Shown here: positions 41,235 through 49,380 of the stretch, one piece after another
Numbering within the stretch: the stretch's first letter is position 1
How the letters are laid out: the number at the start of each line of letters is the position of its first letter
DNA from: Streptomyces sp. A2-16
Lineage (GTDB): Bacteria; Actinomycetota; Actinomycetes; Streptomycetales; Streptomycetaceae
Direction: 5' to 3'
Assembly (NCBI RefSeq): GCF_018128905.1
Contig: NZ_CP063808.1
Span: 4,836,001-4,900,000, forward strand
Length of the DNA stretch: 64,000 nt
Made by a program: the position numbers and the translations under genes
The notes under the pieces: model-generated
Told to the model about the DNA's origin: nothing
The model's database searches: none
What the model saw: the letters and a program-made list of their open reading frames with translations, nothing else

Positions 41235-42658
41235 GGTAGTTCGTCAACCCGGGCGGTAGGTCGGGTTGACGCCCGAGCGGGGCGTTCGTACAGCGGTGGA
41301 GTGCCGGGTTTCGGGGGTGAGGTGACCGAGCGACGTCTGTGACCGCTGATGCCGGGGCCGTTGGAGGAAATGGCGGCCTGTTTTGACGATCTGTTCGTCT
41401 CGCTGGCCCAACGCCGTTGATTTCGCCAGTACTTGACCGGGCTGCTCGCGCTGCGGGATCGGAACAAGACGATCACATGTCCGGCCGGGGCGGAGCCGGT
41501 GGCCGGTGCGGGGCCGCCGACGGTACAGCGGCTGCAGTTCTTCCTGTCCGAGTCGGCCTGGGATGCCGGGAGGATCAACGACCGGCGGCTGAAGCTCCTG
41601 CGCGAGCGGCCGGAAACCGCTGCGCACGAAGGCGGCGTCATCGTGATCGACGACTCCGGCGACCGCAAGAACGGCGCGGCCGCCGCGCACGCGGGACGGC
41701 AGTGACTGGGGCGGTGGGGCACGACCGACGACCGCGTGGTCACCGTGACCACGGTATGGGCCGACGGGCGGGTCCACTATCCGCCGCTCCCCGGCCCTGC
41801 ACCCCCGCACACCACTTCCCGCGCGGACGAGGCGACCCCGGCTTCCGCACCGAACCGCAGCTGTCCGCGATCCTCGCGGCCCAAGGCAAGGAGGCAGGCT
41901 TTCCCTGCCGGGCCGTGGTGGACGACTGCGCCTACTCCGTCAGTTACGACTGGTACTCGACGCTGCACGAGGCCGGCCTGCCCTACCTGGTGGCACTCCG
42001 CCCGCACCGCGGCACCTGGGCCCGAGCGGACCAGCCACACACCCCGATCGACGCTGCACGCGCCGGCCGGGACCGACCCCGACGATCCAGGCGACTGGAG
42101 GCCGGTGGAACGCCGCTTCCGCGAGGGGGCGCACCGAGACCTGGTGGGCCGCCGATGCCCGCCTGGGTGGCTACGGCCGCGACAGCCCCTGCCGCCTGGT
42201 CGTGGCCACCACCGACCCGGGCCTCCTGCCGGAAGGCCACCTGGTACCTGGCCACCAACCTGCCCCACTCCGACGCCCCGCACGCTGCCACCAGTGCGCA
42301 CCAGCCCGCCGATCTCACCGAGATCGTCCGGCTGTACGGGCTGCGGCCGTGGATCGAGCAGAGCTACAAGCAGATCAACGATGAGCTCGGCTGGGCCGAC
42401 TTCCAGGTCCGCTCCGACCACGCGATCCGCCGTCACCAGACCCTGGTGAACAGCGCGTTTTCCTTCTGCTGGGACCAGTGGTTCACCCCACCCGGACCGT
42501 TGGATGCCAGTGTGCCGGATCCGTGCCCGCCGACCGGCCAGAGAGGGGGACGCGCCGCACTTCACCAGCCCCAACCGCCTTGCCGGCCCAGGGCCTTACG
42601 TGCCGTCCGCACCTGGCTCACCCCGCCCATCACCCTGCGCCCGGTCTAACGAACTACC
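41235..42658 (+). mobile_element. decayed IS701-like element with terminal inverted repeats
   Basis: The ends 41235-41260 and 42633-42658 are inverted repeats matching at roughly 20 of 26 positions (both begin GGTAGTTCGT), so the element is about 1.42 kb. Transposase pieces run in several frames: FRQYLTGLLALRDRNKTITC and LQFFLSESAWDAGRINDRR, GGVIVIDDSGDRKNG (first catalytic Asp), FRTEPQLSAILAAQGKEAGF then VDDCAYSVSYDWYSTLHEAG, and WIEQSYKQINDELGWADFQV (Glu region). A stop after HAGRQ (41704) and several frame changes inactivate it. I see no clear target duplication. Confidence 0.8.
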
Positions 42659-42716
42659 GCTATCTCCTCCTGTCCCCTCGCCGCTCACCTTTGCATTTGA
42701 CTTCACGATGAAGGGT

Positions 42717-42749
42717 GACCATTCTGGTTACAGCGTAACCGAAATGGTC
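42717..42749. promoter_or_regulatory. 33-bp extended palindromic operator before the YhgE-type gene
   Basis: The inner dyad GGTTAC-AGC-GTAACC (42726-42740) is perfect, and outer arms GACCATT (42717-42723) and AATGGTC (42743-42749) also pair, all centred on 42733. A TTGACT hexamer at 42697 would put a -10 at about 42720, inside the palindrome, which is ideal for repression. The same architecture recurs at 45062-45090 and in part at 27523-27544. Confidence 0.7.
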
Positions 42750-42770
42750 CCTCCAGGAGGATGTGCAACC

Positions 42771-44081
42771 ATGCCGAACGACAACGAGCCCTCAGGAAAC
42801 AGGCTGGGGCCGCGGTTGTGGCTGGCCCCGGCAGTCATCGTCACCGTGGTCATGGCTGCCCTGGCAGCGTTGTATCTGGGGTCAACGGTCAACTCCTCCA
42901 AAGAGCTCAACGGCTTTCCCGTAGCGGTCGTCAACGCCGATACCGGAGCCACCAGCCCATCCGGGCAGCGCATCAACGTCGGCAAGCAGATCTCCGACGG
43001 CCTGCGCAAGGGGGTCGATGACGACAAGTTCGATCTACGCTTCGTCAGCCTCGCCGCAGCGAAGGAGGACATGGGCAAGGGGAGGCTCTACGGCGCGATC
43101 GTTCTGCCCTCTGACCTGAGCAAGAAGCTGGTGGCTCTCACGGCGAGCGCGGCGACCGGTGGGGCCGCACAGCAGCCCGCGGTCGACGTGCACACCAATC
43201 CCCTCGCGAACACTTCCAGCGCGTCCGTCGTCAATTCCTTCGCTTCTCAGGCGCTGGCCGAGGCGAACCAGACCGTGGGCAAGCAACTGCTCGCCACTGC
43301 GACACAGGCCGGGGACAAGGCGGCATCCGGCAGCCAGTCCGTCACAGGAACGGCACGCATCGTTCTGTCCGAGCCGATGCTGGTGCATGTCACGCCGTTC
43401 AAGGAGGTTCCCGACGGGACCGGCGGCGGCCTCTCGGCCTTCTACTACGCCCTCCTGCTGGCGCTGGCCGGGTTCACGGGCTCCCTGATCGCCACGAATC
43501 TCATCGACTCCCAGCTCGGTTTCACTCCGTCGGAGATCGGTCCGCTCTACCGCATCGAAAACCACTCGGGTCGCAGCCGCCTGGCCACCCTTGTTTTGAA
43601 GTGGGGAATCATGGCGGGTATCGCGGTGCTCGTCAGCAGTGTCTATCTGGGGATCGCGGACTGGATCGGCATGCCGCTGGACCATCCAAGGGAGCTGTGG
43701 CTGTTCAGCGTGCTGAGCATCTTGGCCGTCGCAGTGGTTGCTCAGGCGATTCTCGCCCTGCTGGGCGGTCTGGGCATGGTGGTCAACCTCTTCCTCTTCG
43801 TCGTGCTGTCGATCCCCAGCTCCGGGGGTACGACACCGTTGGAAGCCATGCCCCCCTTCTTCCGCTTCCTCAGCTCGTTCGAGCCCATGCACCAGATCTA
43901 TCTGGGTACGCGCTCGATCCTGTACTTCGGAGCCACCTGGGATTCGGGGCTGGCGCGTGCCGTGTTGGCCTCCGTGATCGCGCTTGCCCTCGGCCTCCTC
44001 GTCGGGACCCTGGGTACTCGTGCCTACGACCTCAAGGGGCTGACCAGGAAGCACAGCGCACCTGCCGTCGCCGGTCAGTGA
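42771..44081 (+). CDS. YhgE/Pip-type (ABC-2-like) membrane protein
   Basis: The 436-residue integral membrane protein has one N-terminal membrane segment (LAPAVIVTVVMAALAALYLG, residues 15-37) and a long extracytoplasmic domain (about 40-225: VAVVNADTGATSPSGQRINV, GAIVLPSDLSKKL). About five membrane segments follow, from FYYALLLALAGFTGSLIATN. This layout is that of YhgE/Pip and ABC-2 permease-like proteins, which are linked with export or lipid and phage-receptor functions. No ATPase is adjacent. AGGAGG precedes ATG 42771. It is preceded by the best palindromic operator of the window and followed by a strong terminator, so it is a single-gene unit likely controlled by the TetR at 44347. Confidence 0.85.
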   Translation: MPNDNEPSGNRLGPRLWLAPAVIVTVVMAALAALYLGSTVNSSKELNGFPVAVVNADTGATSPSGQRINVGKQISDGLRKGVDDDKFDLRFVSLAAAKEDMGKGRLYGAIVLPSDLSKKLVALTASAATGGAAQQPAVDVHTNPLANTSSASVVNSFASQALAEANQTVGKQLLATATQAGDKAASGSQSVTGTARIVLSEPMLVHVTPFKEVPDGTGGGLSAFYYALLLALAGFTGSLIATNLIDSQLGFTPSEIGPLYRIENHSGRSRLATLVLKWGIMAGIAVLVSSVYLGIADWIGMPLDHPRELWLFSVLSILAVAVVAQAILALLGGLGMVVNLFLFVVLSIPSSGGTTPLEAMPPFFRFLSSFEPMHQIYLGTRSILYFGATWDSGLARAVLASVIALALGLLVGTLGTRAYDLKGLTRKHSAPAVAGQ

Positions 44082-44147
44082 CGGACAGCCTCCGCTGGGG
44101 ATGTTCCACAGCATCCTCGTAGGCTCACCACGAGCGGCTGTTCAACT

Positions 44148-44190
44148 CGTCTGCCCCGGGCACTGCATCGTTGAGTGCCCGGGGCAGACG
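44148..44190 (+). terminator. strong terminator after the YhgE-type gene
   Basis: A perfect 17-bp stem (44148-44164 with 44174-44190, CGTCTGCCCCGGGCACT and its complement) with a 9-nt loop lies 67 bp after the stop and is followed by GCTTTCC. It may also end transcription of the convergent TetR gene. Confidence 0.8.
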
Positions 44191-44346
44191 GCTTTCCTCG
44201 TGCGGGCACCGGTAGACCGGTTCGGCTGACGCATTCACCCTTGGCCGGGGCCGGCGGGTCGATCACGAGTCCCTGACAGCCTCGCTCCATGCCAACCGAG
44301 ATGACTCCGTGGGCGGGCGGCCTCAGGTTCGCATCGTCCTGGCTGG

Positions 44347-45036
44347 TCAGGCGTCGTCGCGCAGGTGGGCAAGCCCGCTGAGAAGGAGTTCGAGTCCGAA
44401 GGAGAACTCGTCCTCGATCGGAACGGGCATCGACCCGGCGACGGTGACCGTTGCCGGGAACAAGGCGGGATCGACGCTCTGAAAGACGGCGGACAGTTGT
44501 GCGTCGTCGAGTTGCCCGCCGCCGCCATGACCGTTGACCTGTATGGCGAATCCGAGGACGTAGCGGGAGAGGGTGGCAAAGGCGTGCGCGGCCAGTCGCG
44601 GCGGGAAACCGCTGTCGAGCAGCGCCGCGACACAGTGCTCCCGCAGCGCCATGGCGTTCGGCCCCAGGGGAATCTCTTCGACCATCAGGCGCGCAGCGTT
44701 CCGGTGCCGGGCCAGGGCCTCGAACATGGTGTGCGCGACCGTCCGCAGCGCTTGCTGCCAGCCCATCGCGAGGAGTTCGTCGCCGTTCAGTTCCACGGCG
44801 CCGAACATGCGGTCCACGACATGGGCGACCAGCGCTGCCCGGTTGTCGAAATGCCGGTACAGCGTCGCCGTGCCCGAGCCCAGGCGCTGGGCCAGCGTCC
44901 GCATCGAGAGAGCGTCGGCCCCTTCATCGTCCACGATCTGCAGTGCGGTAGAGACGATGCGCTCCAGCGGCACGGGCGGACGCCCCGGGCGCCGAGCCGA
45001 TGCCGTGGTCGCTCGCGTAGGACCAGCTGCTGCCAC
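44347..45036 (-). CDS. TetR-family regulator, paralogue of the 26.8-kb TetR
   Basis: The 229-residue repressor starts at GTG 45036, with GAGGAGG 10 bases upstream. N-terminal ARRPGRPPVPLERIVSTALQ precedes the helix-turn-helix LSMRTLAQRLGSGTATLYRHFDNR. The C-terminal domain (RNAARLMVEEIPLGPNAMAL, EDEFSFGLELLLSGL) matches the frameshifted TetR at 26788-27475 throughout. Operators of the same architecture lie before this gene, before the YhgE-type gene and before the hydrolase operon, so this intact paralogue may now serve all three. Confidence 0.9.
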   Translation of the reverse strand: MAAAGPTRATTASARRPGRPPVPLERIVSTALQIVDDEGADALSMRTLAQRLGSGTATLYRHFDNRAALVAHVVDRMFGAVELNGDELLAMGWQQALRTVAHTMFEALARHRNAARLMVEEIPLGPNAMALREHCVAALLDSGFPPRLAAHAFATLSRYVLGFAIQVNGHGGGGQLDDAQLSAVFQSVDPALFPATVTVAGSMPVPIEDEFSFGLELLLSGLAHLRDDA

Positions 45037-45061
45037 TGAACGTCCACCTCCTCGGCCAGCA

Positions 45062-45090
45062 CCATAACAGCAACATCGTATCCAGTATGG
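45062..45090. promoter_or_regulatory. palindromic operator before the 44-kb TetR
   Basis: Inner AGCAACATCGTATCC (45069-45083) and outer CCATA (45062-45066)/TATGG (45086-45090) share one centre at 45076. The distance from centre to outer arm equals that at 42717-42749. A TACGAT (minus strand) -10-like hexamer is embedded, consistent with autoregulation. Confidence 0.5.
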
Positions 45091-45517
45091 AGATCGCCGG
45101 TTGGGCACGGAACGGCGGCGCCCCCTTCGATCAGCCCATCGACGACCGCTCGCCCGAGGTCAGCGACCGCTCCGATACCGCCTGTGTTCCTCTGCGGCGC
45201 CCCGGCCAACCCGAGGCCGACCTTGTGCACCTCAAGTCCACCCTCTTGACGAAGGAGTCCTTCGAGCCGGGATCCTGAGCCGTCGTCACTGCCAGGCTGG
45301 TGCGGTCATGACGCACCGGCGCTGCCACAGAAAAAGATGGGGGCATGGACGCTGGCCATTGCAGAGCAAGCCATGACGAGTGGCTCCTCGAGCCACGTCG
45401 GGCACCTTGCCCCGGCCGCACTGTACAAGTGACGCAGCATTGCCTCAGCCGGCGCTGCGCACTGGTTGCCGGGCCCGTTGTTCCGTACTGCAGCGCCGGC
45501 TGCCCCGCCGCAGTGCC
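45091..45517. other. no gene seen
   Basis: Between the two minus-strand TetR genes I find only short overlapping frames on both strands with no family features; a Trp/Cys-rich minus-strand frame ends near 45306 without a ribosome site. Confidence 0.35.
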
Positions 45518-46105
45518 TCAATCCCCCGCGCCGGCATCACCGTTGCCCCTGTGGCCCAGTGCGCCAAGGCCCGCGGCAATCACCACATCGGTGCGCTCGG
45601 TCCACCTGGCCTCACGGTTCGCCATCATCGTGACGGTCACAGCACCGATCGCGGACACCACCCGCACATGCCGTTCCTCATCAGTCCAGACATCGGGATC
45701 GAAGGCTTCCATCAACATGCGCTGCGCCCCGGAGAGGCGCTGCATGATCTCGGGCTCTCGCGTCAGCCAGAACGCGCCGGCCATGAGCGCACCAGTCCCC
45801 GGCCACTCCTCGATCAGCTCGACCAGCGCACCGAGCAGGACGGCGTCCCGCTCGAGCCCGACCGGGAGGCCCTCACCCGCAGCCGCCACTCGTGCGGCAT
45901 GTTCCTCCGCGCGAGCCACCACGGCGTCCTGGATCCGCTCCTTCGAGCCAAAGCGCTTCAGCACAGCCGCCTTGGAGTAGCCGGCACCGTCAGCGATCGC
46001 CTGCACGGGGCCCTGAGCGAACCCGTGCCGCGCAAAGACTAAGGCCGCCACGTCGATCAAGGCACGATCGATCTCCTCGCTGGTGGGCCTCACGGTTGGC
46101 TTCAT
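45518..46105 (-). CDS. TetR-family regulator next to the MMPL exporter
   Basis: The 195-residue protein starts at ATG 46105. The helix-turn-helix is short and divergent: LIDVAALVFARHGFAQGPVQ, AIADGAGYSKAAVLKRFGSKER. The ligand domain has no recognised signature. A 12-bp perfect dyad lies 12 bp upstream of its start. Adjacent TetR plus RND/MMPL exporter is a common drug-efflux arrangement, but a monooxygenase relic separates the two genes here. Confidence 0.9.
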   Translation of the reverse strand: MKPTVRPTSEEIDRALIDVAALVFARHGFAQGPVQAIADGAGYSKAAVLKRFGSKERIQDAVVARAEEHAARVAAAGEGLPVGLERDAVLLGALVELIEEWPGTGALMAGAFWLTREPEIMQRLSGAQRMLMEAFDPDVWTDEERHVRVVSAIGAVTVTMMANREARWTERTDVVIAAGLGALGHRGNGDAGAGD

Positions 46106-46117
46106 GACCAAAGGTTA

Positions 46118-46146
46118 CCGTTTCGGTCAACAAGTGACCGAAACGG
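46118..46146. promoter_or_regulatory. operator dyad of the 45.5-kb TetR
   Basis: CCGTTTCGGTCA (46118-46129), 5-nt spacer, TGACCGAAACGG (46135-46146): perfect 12-bp arms immediately upstream of the minus-strand TetR start, so autoregulation is likely. Confidence 0.7.
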
Positions 46147-46334
46147 CAACGCCGCCCTTCGTTGATCCAAGCGAGCCATACGGTCATCTCCGCACCGACC
46201 CCGGCAACAGCAACAACTTCAAGTCCATCCCGGTCGCACGGAGCGCTGCCGCGACCCCTCCCGGCACTGCCCGAGCGGGCGCGCCCCCGGAGGACCCGCG
46301 GCAGCCTTAGGCGTCAGGGGACACGGCAACCGAG

Positions 46335-46710
46335 CATGGACGCCCGGTACGACCTGGGCAACGACCACCGGCTCGTCGGCACCCTGTGCCCGGACATGAA
46401 GTTGACGCTGGACGGCCCGAACCCAACGTCGTCACCGCGGTGACGACGTCTGCGGACCCGCTGCGTGAGGGGCGTGGGCTCCTGCTCGACCGCGTCGACC
46501 GCGCGGAGGTCCGCGACACCGCGGCCGCGTGAACCTGACGGGTCAACACCGTCACCGCCCGCACGAACCGGGTGGACGTCGACGCGTTGATCATCCGACC
46601 CGACGACGGCTGTGTCGCCTGGGCCTTGCCCACCGGGCAGGACCTCGACGCCACCACGCTGGTGCGTGGCGTGCCCTGGGCACATGGTTCGGCCAACCGG
46701 CCTGAGCACC
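46335..46710 (+). pseudogene. C-terminal remnant of an FAD-dependent monooxygenase
   Basis: The sequence reads MDARYDLGNDHRLVGTLCPD, MKLTLDGP, then after frame changes GLLLDRVDRAEVRDTAAA and VDVDALIIRPDDGCVAWALP. This is the thioredoxin-like C-terminal domain of Rox/PheA-type flavin hydroxylases, without the FAD domains. Frameshifts and a stop (TGA after the AAA segment) show it is dead. A second copy of its 3' part lies at 52.46-52.70 kb. Confidence 0.75.
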
Positions 46711-46775
46711 GTATTAACAGTCGCCTCAGGTTCGCTCGGTACGAAGTACGCATCCAGATAAGCGATGCAACCCGT
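46480..46775 (+). repeat. direct repeat A (monooxygenase 3' end plus upstream region)
   Basis: This ~296-bp segment is, by eye, about 85% identical to 52460-52745 in the same orientation. It contains the decayed 3' end of the FAD monooxygenase, the conserved stretch CGGTTCGGCCAACCGGCCTG-like near 46690 and a common tail ending CATCCAGATAAGCG near 46763. It ends 17 bp before the MMPL start codon. Confidence 0.8.
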
Positions 46776-46791
46776 ATGTAGGAGGCTAGTG

Positions 46792-48942
46792 ATGGCAGTC
46801 AACACAGCGCCGTCCGGGGAAGCGCCGGCCGGTCGGTTGGCAGGCCGATGGGTGCCCTGGTTAGTGATTGGCCTGTGGCTGGTGCTGGCAGTGGGCATGG
46901 TGCCGCTGAGCGGAAAGTTGAGCTCGGTCACCACCGACAGCGCCGTAGACACCCTGCCGGCCAGTGCCGAGTCCACCAAGGTGGCGGTGCTGGACGACAG
47001 TCTCCCCGGCGGTGACAACAACACGTTCGTCTTCGTGTACCACCGCGCCGGCGGCATGACCGACGCCGATCGCGCGACGGTCGAGCGCCACTACAACACC
47101 CTTGCCAAGCGGTACCCGCCGAAGGCGACGGCGGCGGCCGACGAGGACGACGAGGGCTCCCCGACGAGCCCCTCCACCGACGGCAAGGCGATGATGTTCA
47201 CCCTCGAGGTGAGCACGACCTACGGCGCACCGGAGGCCATCGTCGGCCCGTTGCGTGACGCCGCGAAGGACCGTCCCTCCGGCCTGGAACTCGACGTGAC
47301 CGGCCCGGGCGCGATCGACGGCGACATGGATGCCGTCTTCGACGGCATCGACGTGCAGGTCCTCCTGACCACCATCGTCGTCGTCACGCTCCTGCTCATC
47401 CTCACCTACCGCAGCCCGGTGTTGTGGATCATCCCGCTGGTGGCCGTTGGCGCGGCCGCACTGACCTCGATGGCGACCGTCTACCTGCTCGTCAAGGGCT
47501 TCGGCATCGTGGTGAACGACCAGAACTCGGCGCTGCTGACGATCCTGGTGTTCGGCGTCGGCACGGACTACGCGCTGTTGCTCATCGCTCGATATCGGGA
47601 GGCACTGCACCACCATGAGAACGTCCGCGTCGCGATGGTCCACGCGCTGCGCGGCGCGGCGCCGGCCATCGTCGCGTCCGCGGCCACCGTGGTCGCCGGC
47701 CTGCTCTGCCTGCTGGTCGCGGACCTGAACAGCACCAGCGGGTTGGGCCCGATCGGTGCGGCCGGCATCCTGTGCGCGCTGGTGGCCATGCTGACGCTGT
47801 TCCCGGCGGTGCTCGTGGTGCTCGGCAGGCGGATCTTCTGGCCGGCCATCCCGCGGTTCAGTACGGCCGTGGAGGAGAAGCCGGGGCTGTGGGGACGGCT
47901 CGGCACCGCCATCAGCCGCCGCCGGTGGCTGGCGACGCTCGGCTCGCTCGGAGTCCTCGGCGTGCTCGCCCTCGGGCTGGCGGGCAACACCGGCGCCCTG
48001 CGGGAGCAGGACCAGTTCCTGTCCGCACCGGAGTCGGTCACCGGCTTCACCGTTCTCCGTCAGCACTTCCCGGAGCTCGGCGGCCAGCCGATGACGATCT
48101 TCACTCGGCCGACGCACCAGAAGCGGGTGCTCGACATCGTCAAGGACACCCGCGGTGTGGCCCTGGCCGTCCCGGAGCAGACCAGCGGCGGCTGGGCCAA
48201 CATCTCCGTGTTCCCGAAGGACGCGCCGGACACCGTCGCGGAGTACGACACGATCAAGCGGGTGCGCACCGCCGTGCACGGGGTGAGCGGGGCGGAGGCG
48301 ATCGTCGGCGGGCCGAGCGCGGAGAACCTCGACACAGAGGTGACCACCAGGCGCGACGAGAAGCTGGTGATCCCGCTGGTGCTCGCCGTCGTCCTGATCA
48401 TCCTCGGGCTGCTGCTGCGCGCGATCGCGGCCCCACTGATCCTGATGGCCACCGTGATCGTCTCATTCGCCGCAGCCTTCGGCGGCAGCGTGTTCGTCTT
48501 CGACACGATCCTCGGGTTCAAGGGCATCGACTATTCAGTGCCGTTGCTGGCATTCCTGTTCCTGGTCGCACTCGGCGTCGACTACAACATCTTCCTGACC
48601 AGCCGGGCCCGGGAGGAGACCGGACGTCTCGGCACCAGAGGGGGCATGCTCAAAGCCCTCTCGGCCACCGGTGGCGTCATCACCTCGGCAGGCCTGGTCC
48701 TGGCGGCCACGTTCGCGGTCCTCGCCACACTTCCGCTGGTGATGCTGATCGAGGTCGGGTTCCTGGTCGCCTTCGGCGTGCTGCTCGACGCCCTGCTGGT
48801 GCGGTCGGTCCTGGTGCCCGCCCTCACCTTGCTGATCGGCCGGCGGATGTGGTGGCCGAGCCGGCTGTCCCGTCCAGCGGTGGAACTGCCGGACGGTCAA
48901 CAGCCGCTCACCGACGAGGAGGAGCCAGCGCTGCAACGGTGA
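46792..48942 (+). CDS. MMPL-family RND transporter
   Basis: The 716-residue inner-membrane exporter starts at ATG 46792 with AGGAGG 6 bases upstream. It has two repeats of one plus five membrane segments: WVPWLVIGLWLVLAVGMVPL, an external domain (50-185), then VLLTTIVVVTLLLILTYRSP and LVFGVGTDYALLLIARYREA with the MMPL signature. The second half carries LVIPLVLAVVLIILGLLLRA and LFLVALGVDYNIFLTSRARE, with the paired Asp-Tyr proton-relay positions (TDYALL, VDYNIF). Relatives export lipids, pigments or drugs. It converges on the two-component system and ends at a strong terminator. Confidence 0.93.
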   Translation: MAVNTAPSGEAPAGRLAGRWVPWLVIGLWLVLAVGMVPLSGKLSSVTTDSAVDTLPASAESTKVAVLDDSLPGGDNNTFVFVYHRAGGMTDADRATVERHYNTLAKRYPPKATAAADEDDEGSPTSPSTDGKAMMFTLEVSTTYGAPEAIVGPLRDAAKDRPSGLELDVTGPGAIDGDMDAVFDGIDVQVLLTTIVVVTLLLILTYRSPVLWIIPLVAVGAAALTSMATVYLLVKGFGIVVNDQNSALLTILVFGVGTDYALLLIARYREALHHHENVRVAMVHALRGAAPAIVASAATVVAGLLCLLVADLNSTSGLGPIGAAGILCALVAMLTLFPAVLVVLGRRIFWPAIPRFSTAVEEKPGLWGRLGTAISRRRWLATLGSLGVLGVLALGLAGNTGALREQDQFLSAPESVTGFTVLRQHFPELGGQPMTIFTRPTHQKRVLDIVKDTRGVALAVPEQTSGGWANISVFPKDAPDTVAEYDTIKRVRTAVHGVSGAEAIVGGPSAENLDTEVTTRRDEKLVIPLVLAVVLIILGLLLRAIAAPLILMATVIVSFAAAFGGSVFVFDTILGFKGIDYSVPLLAFLFLVALGVDYNIFLTSRAREETGRLGTRGGMLKALSATGGVITSAGLVLAATFAVLATLPLVMLIEVGFLVAFGVLLDALLVRSVLVPALTLLIGRRMWWPSRLSRPAVELPDGQQPLTDEEEPALQR

Positions 48943-48961
48943 GCGCGGCGGCACGGACGAG

Positions 48962-48992
48962 ATCCGGGACGGGCCCCAGGCCCGTCCCGGAT
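48962..48992 (+). terminator. terminator after the MMPL gene
   Basis: ATCCGGGACGGGCC (48962-48975) pairs with 48979-48992, followed by TTCTTC. This is a 14-bp stem with a T-rich tail, 20 bp after the stop. Confidence 0.8.
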
Positions 48993-49009
48993 TTCTTCAT
49001 GGGCCCGAC

Positions 49010-49380
49010 GATCGCCGCCCTTTGGTTCTACACCGTGCGCCGGGCCGGGGTCGGCGCACCATGTCCTGCCCGGTGGTGAGCCGCGCGGGGCCATTGCCCG
49101 ACGGCCGCCCGCGATTTGGTCCTGCGCCGGGCGCCGGGACTGGGGTCGGCGCACCATGTCCTGCCCGGTGGTGGGCCGCGCGGGACCATGGCCCGACATC
49201 CGCCGCCCTTTGGCCTTGCGCCGTGTGGCCGGGGCCGGCGCATCACGGTGTCCTGCCCCGACGGTGAGCCGCACGGTGCCTTGCTCGAGGACTGCCGCCG
49301 TCCCTTGTCCTACGGCCACGCCACCGGGGCGGGTCAGCGCACCGCGGTGTCCTCCCCTGCGGTGAGCCGCGCGATCGGGG
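49010..49380. repeat. degenerate ~90-95-bp tandem repeat derived from the kinase 3' end
   Basis: Units begin with GGGG(T/C)CGGCGCA-type sequence at about 49047, 49142, 49231 and 49326 (spacing 95, 89 and 95 bp), with a partial unit before 49047. The last unit is the coding sequence for the kinase C-terminus (minus-strand LTAGEDTAVR and stop). The others read the equivalent LTTGQDMVRRP. So the final ~30 codons plus the region after the stop were duplicated in tandem behind the gene. Confidence 0.8.

Noticed and set aside
46730..46755. GTACGAAGTAC before the MMPL gene as a fourth member of the shared operator family
   Set aside because: Inner half matches in part, but the outer CCATN/NATGG arms are missing and the second repeat copy does not keep the dyad.
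46861..48279. 472-codon minus-strand frame opposite the MMPL gene
   Set aside because: Gln/Arg/His/Asp-rich antisense composition and no start signal; the MMPL protein is unambiguous.
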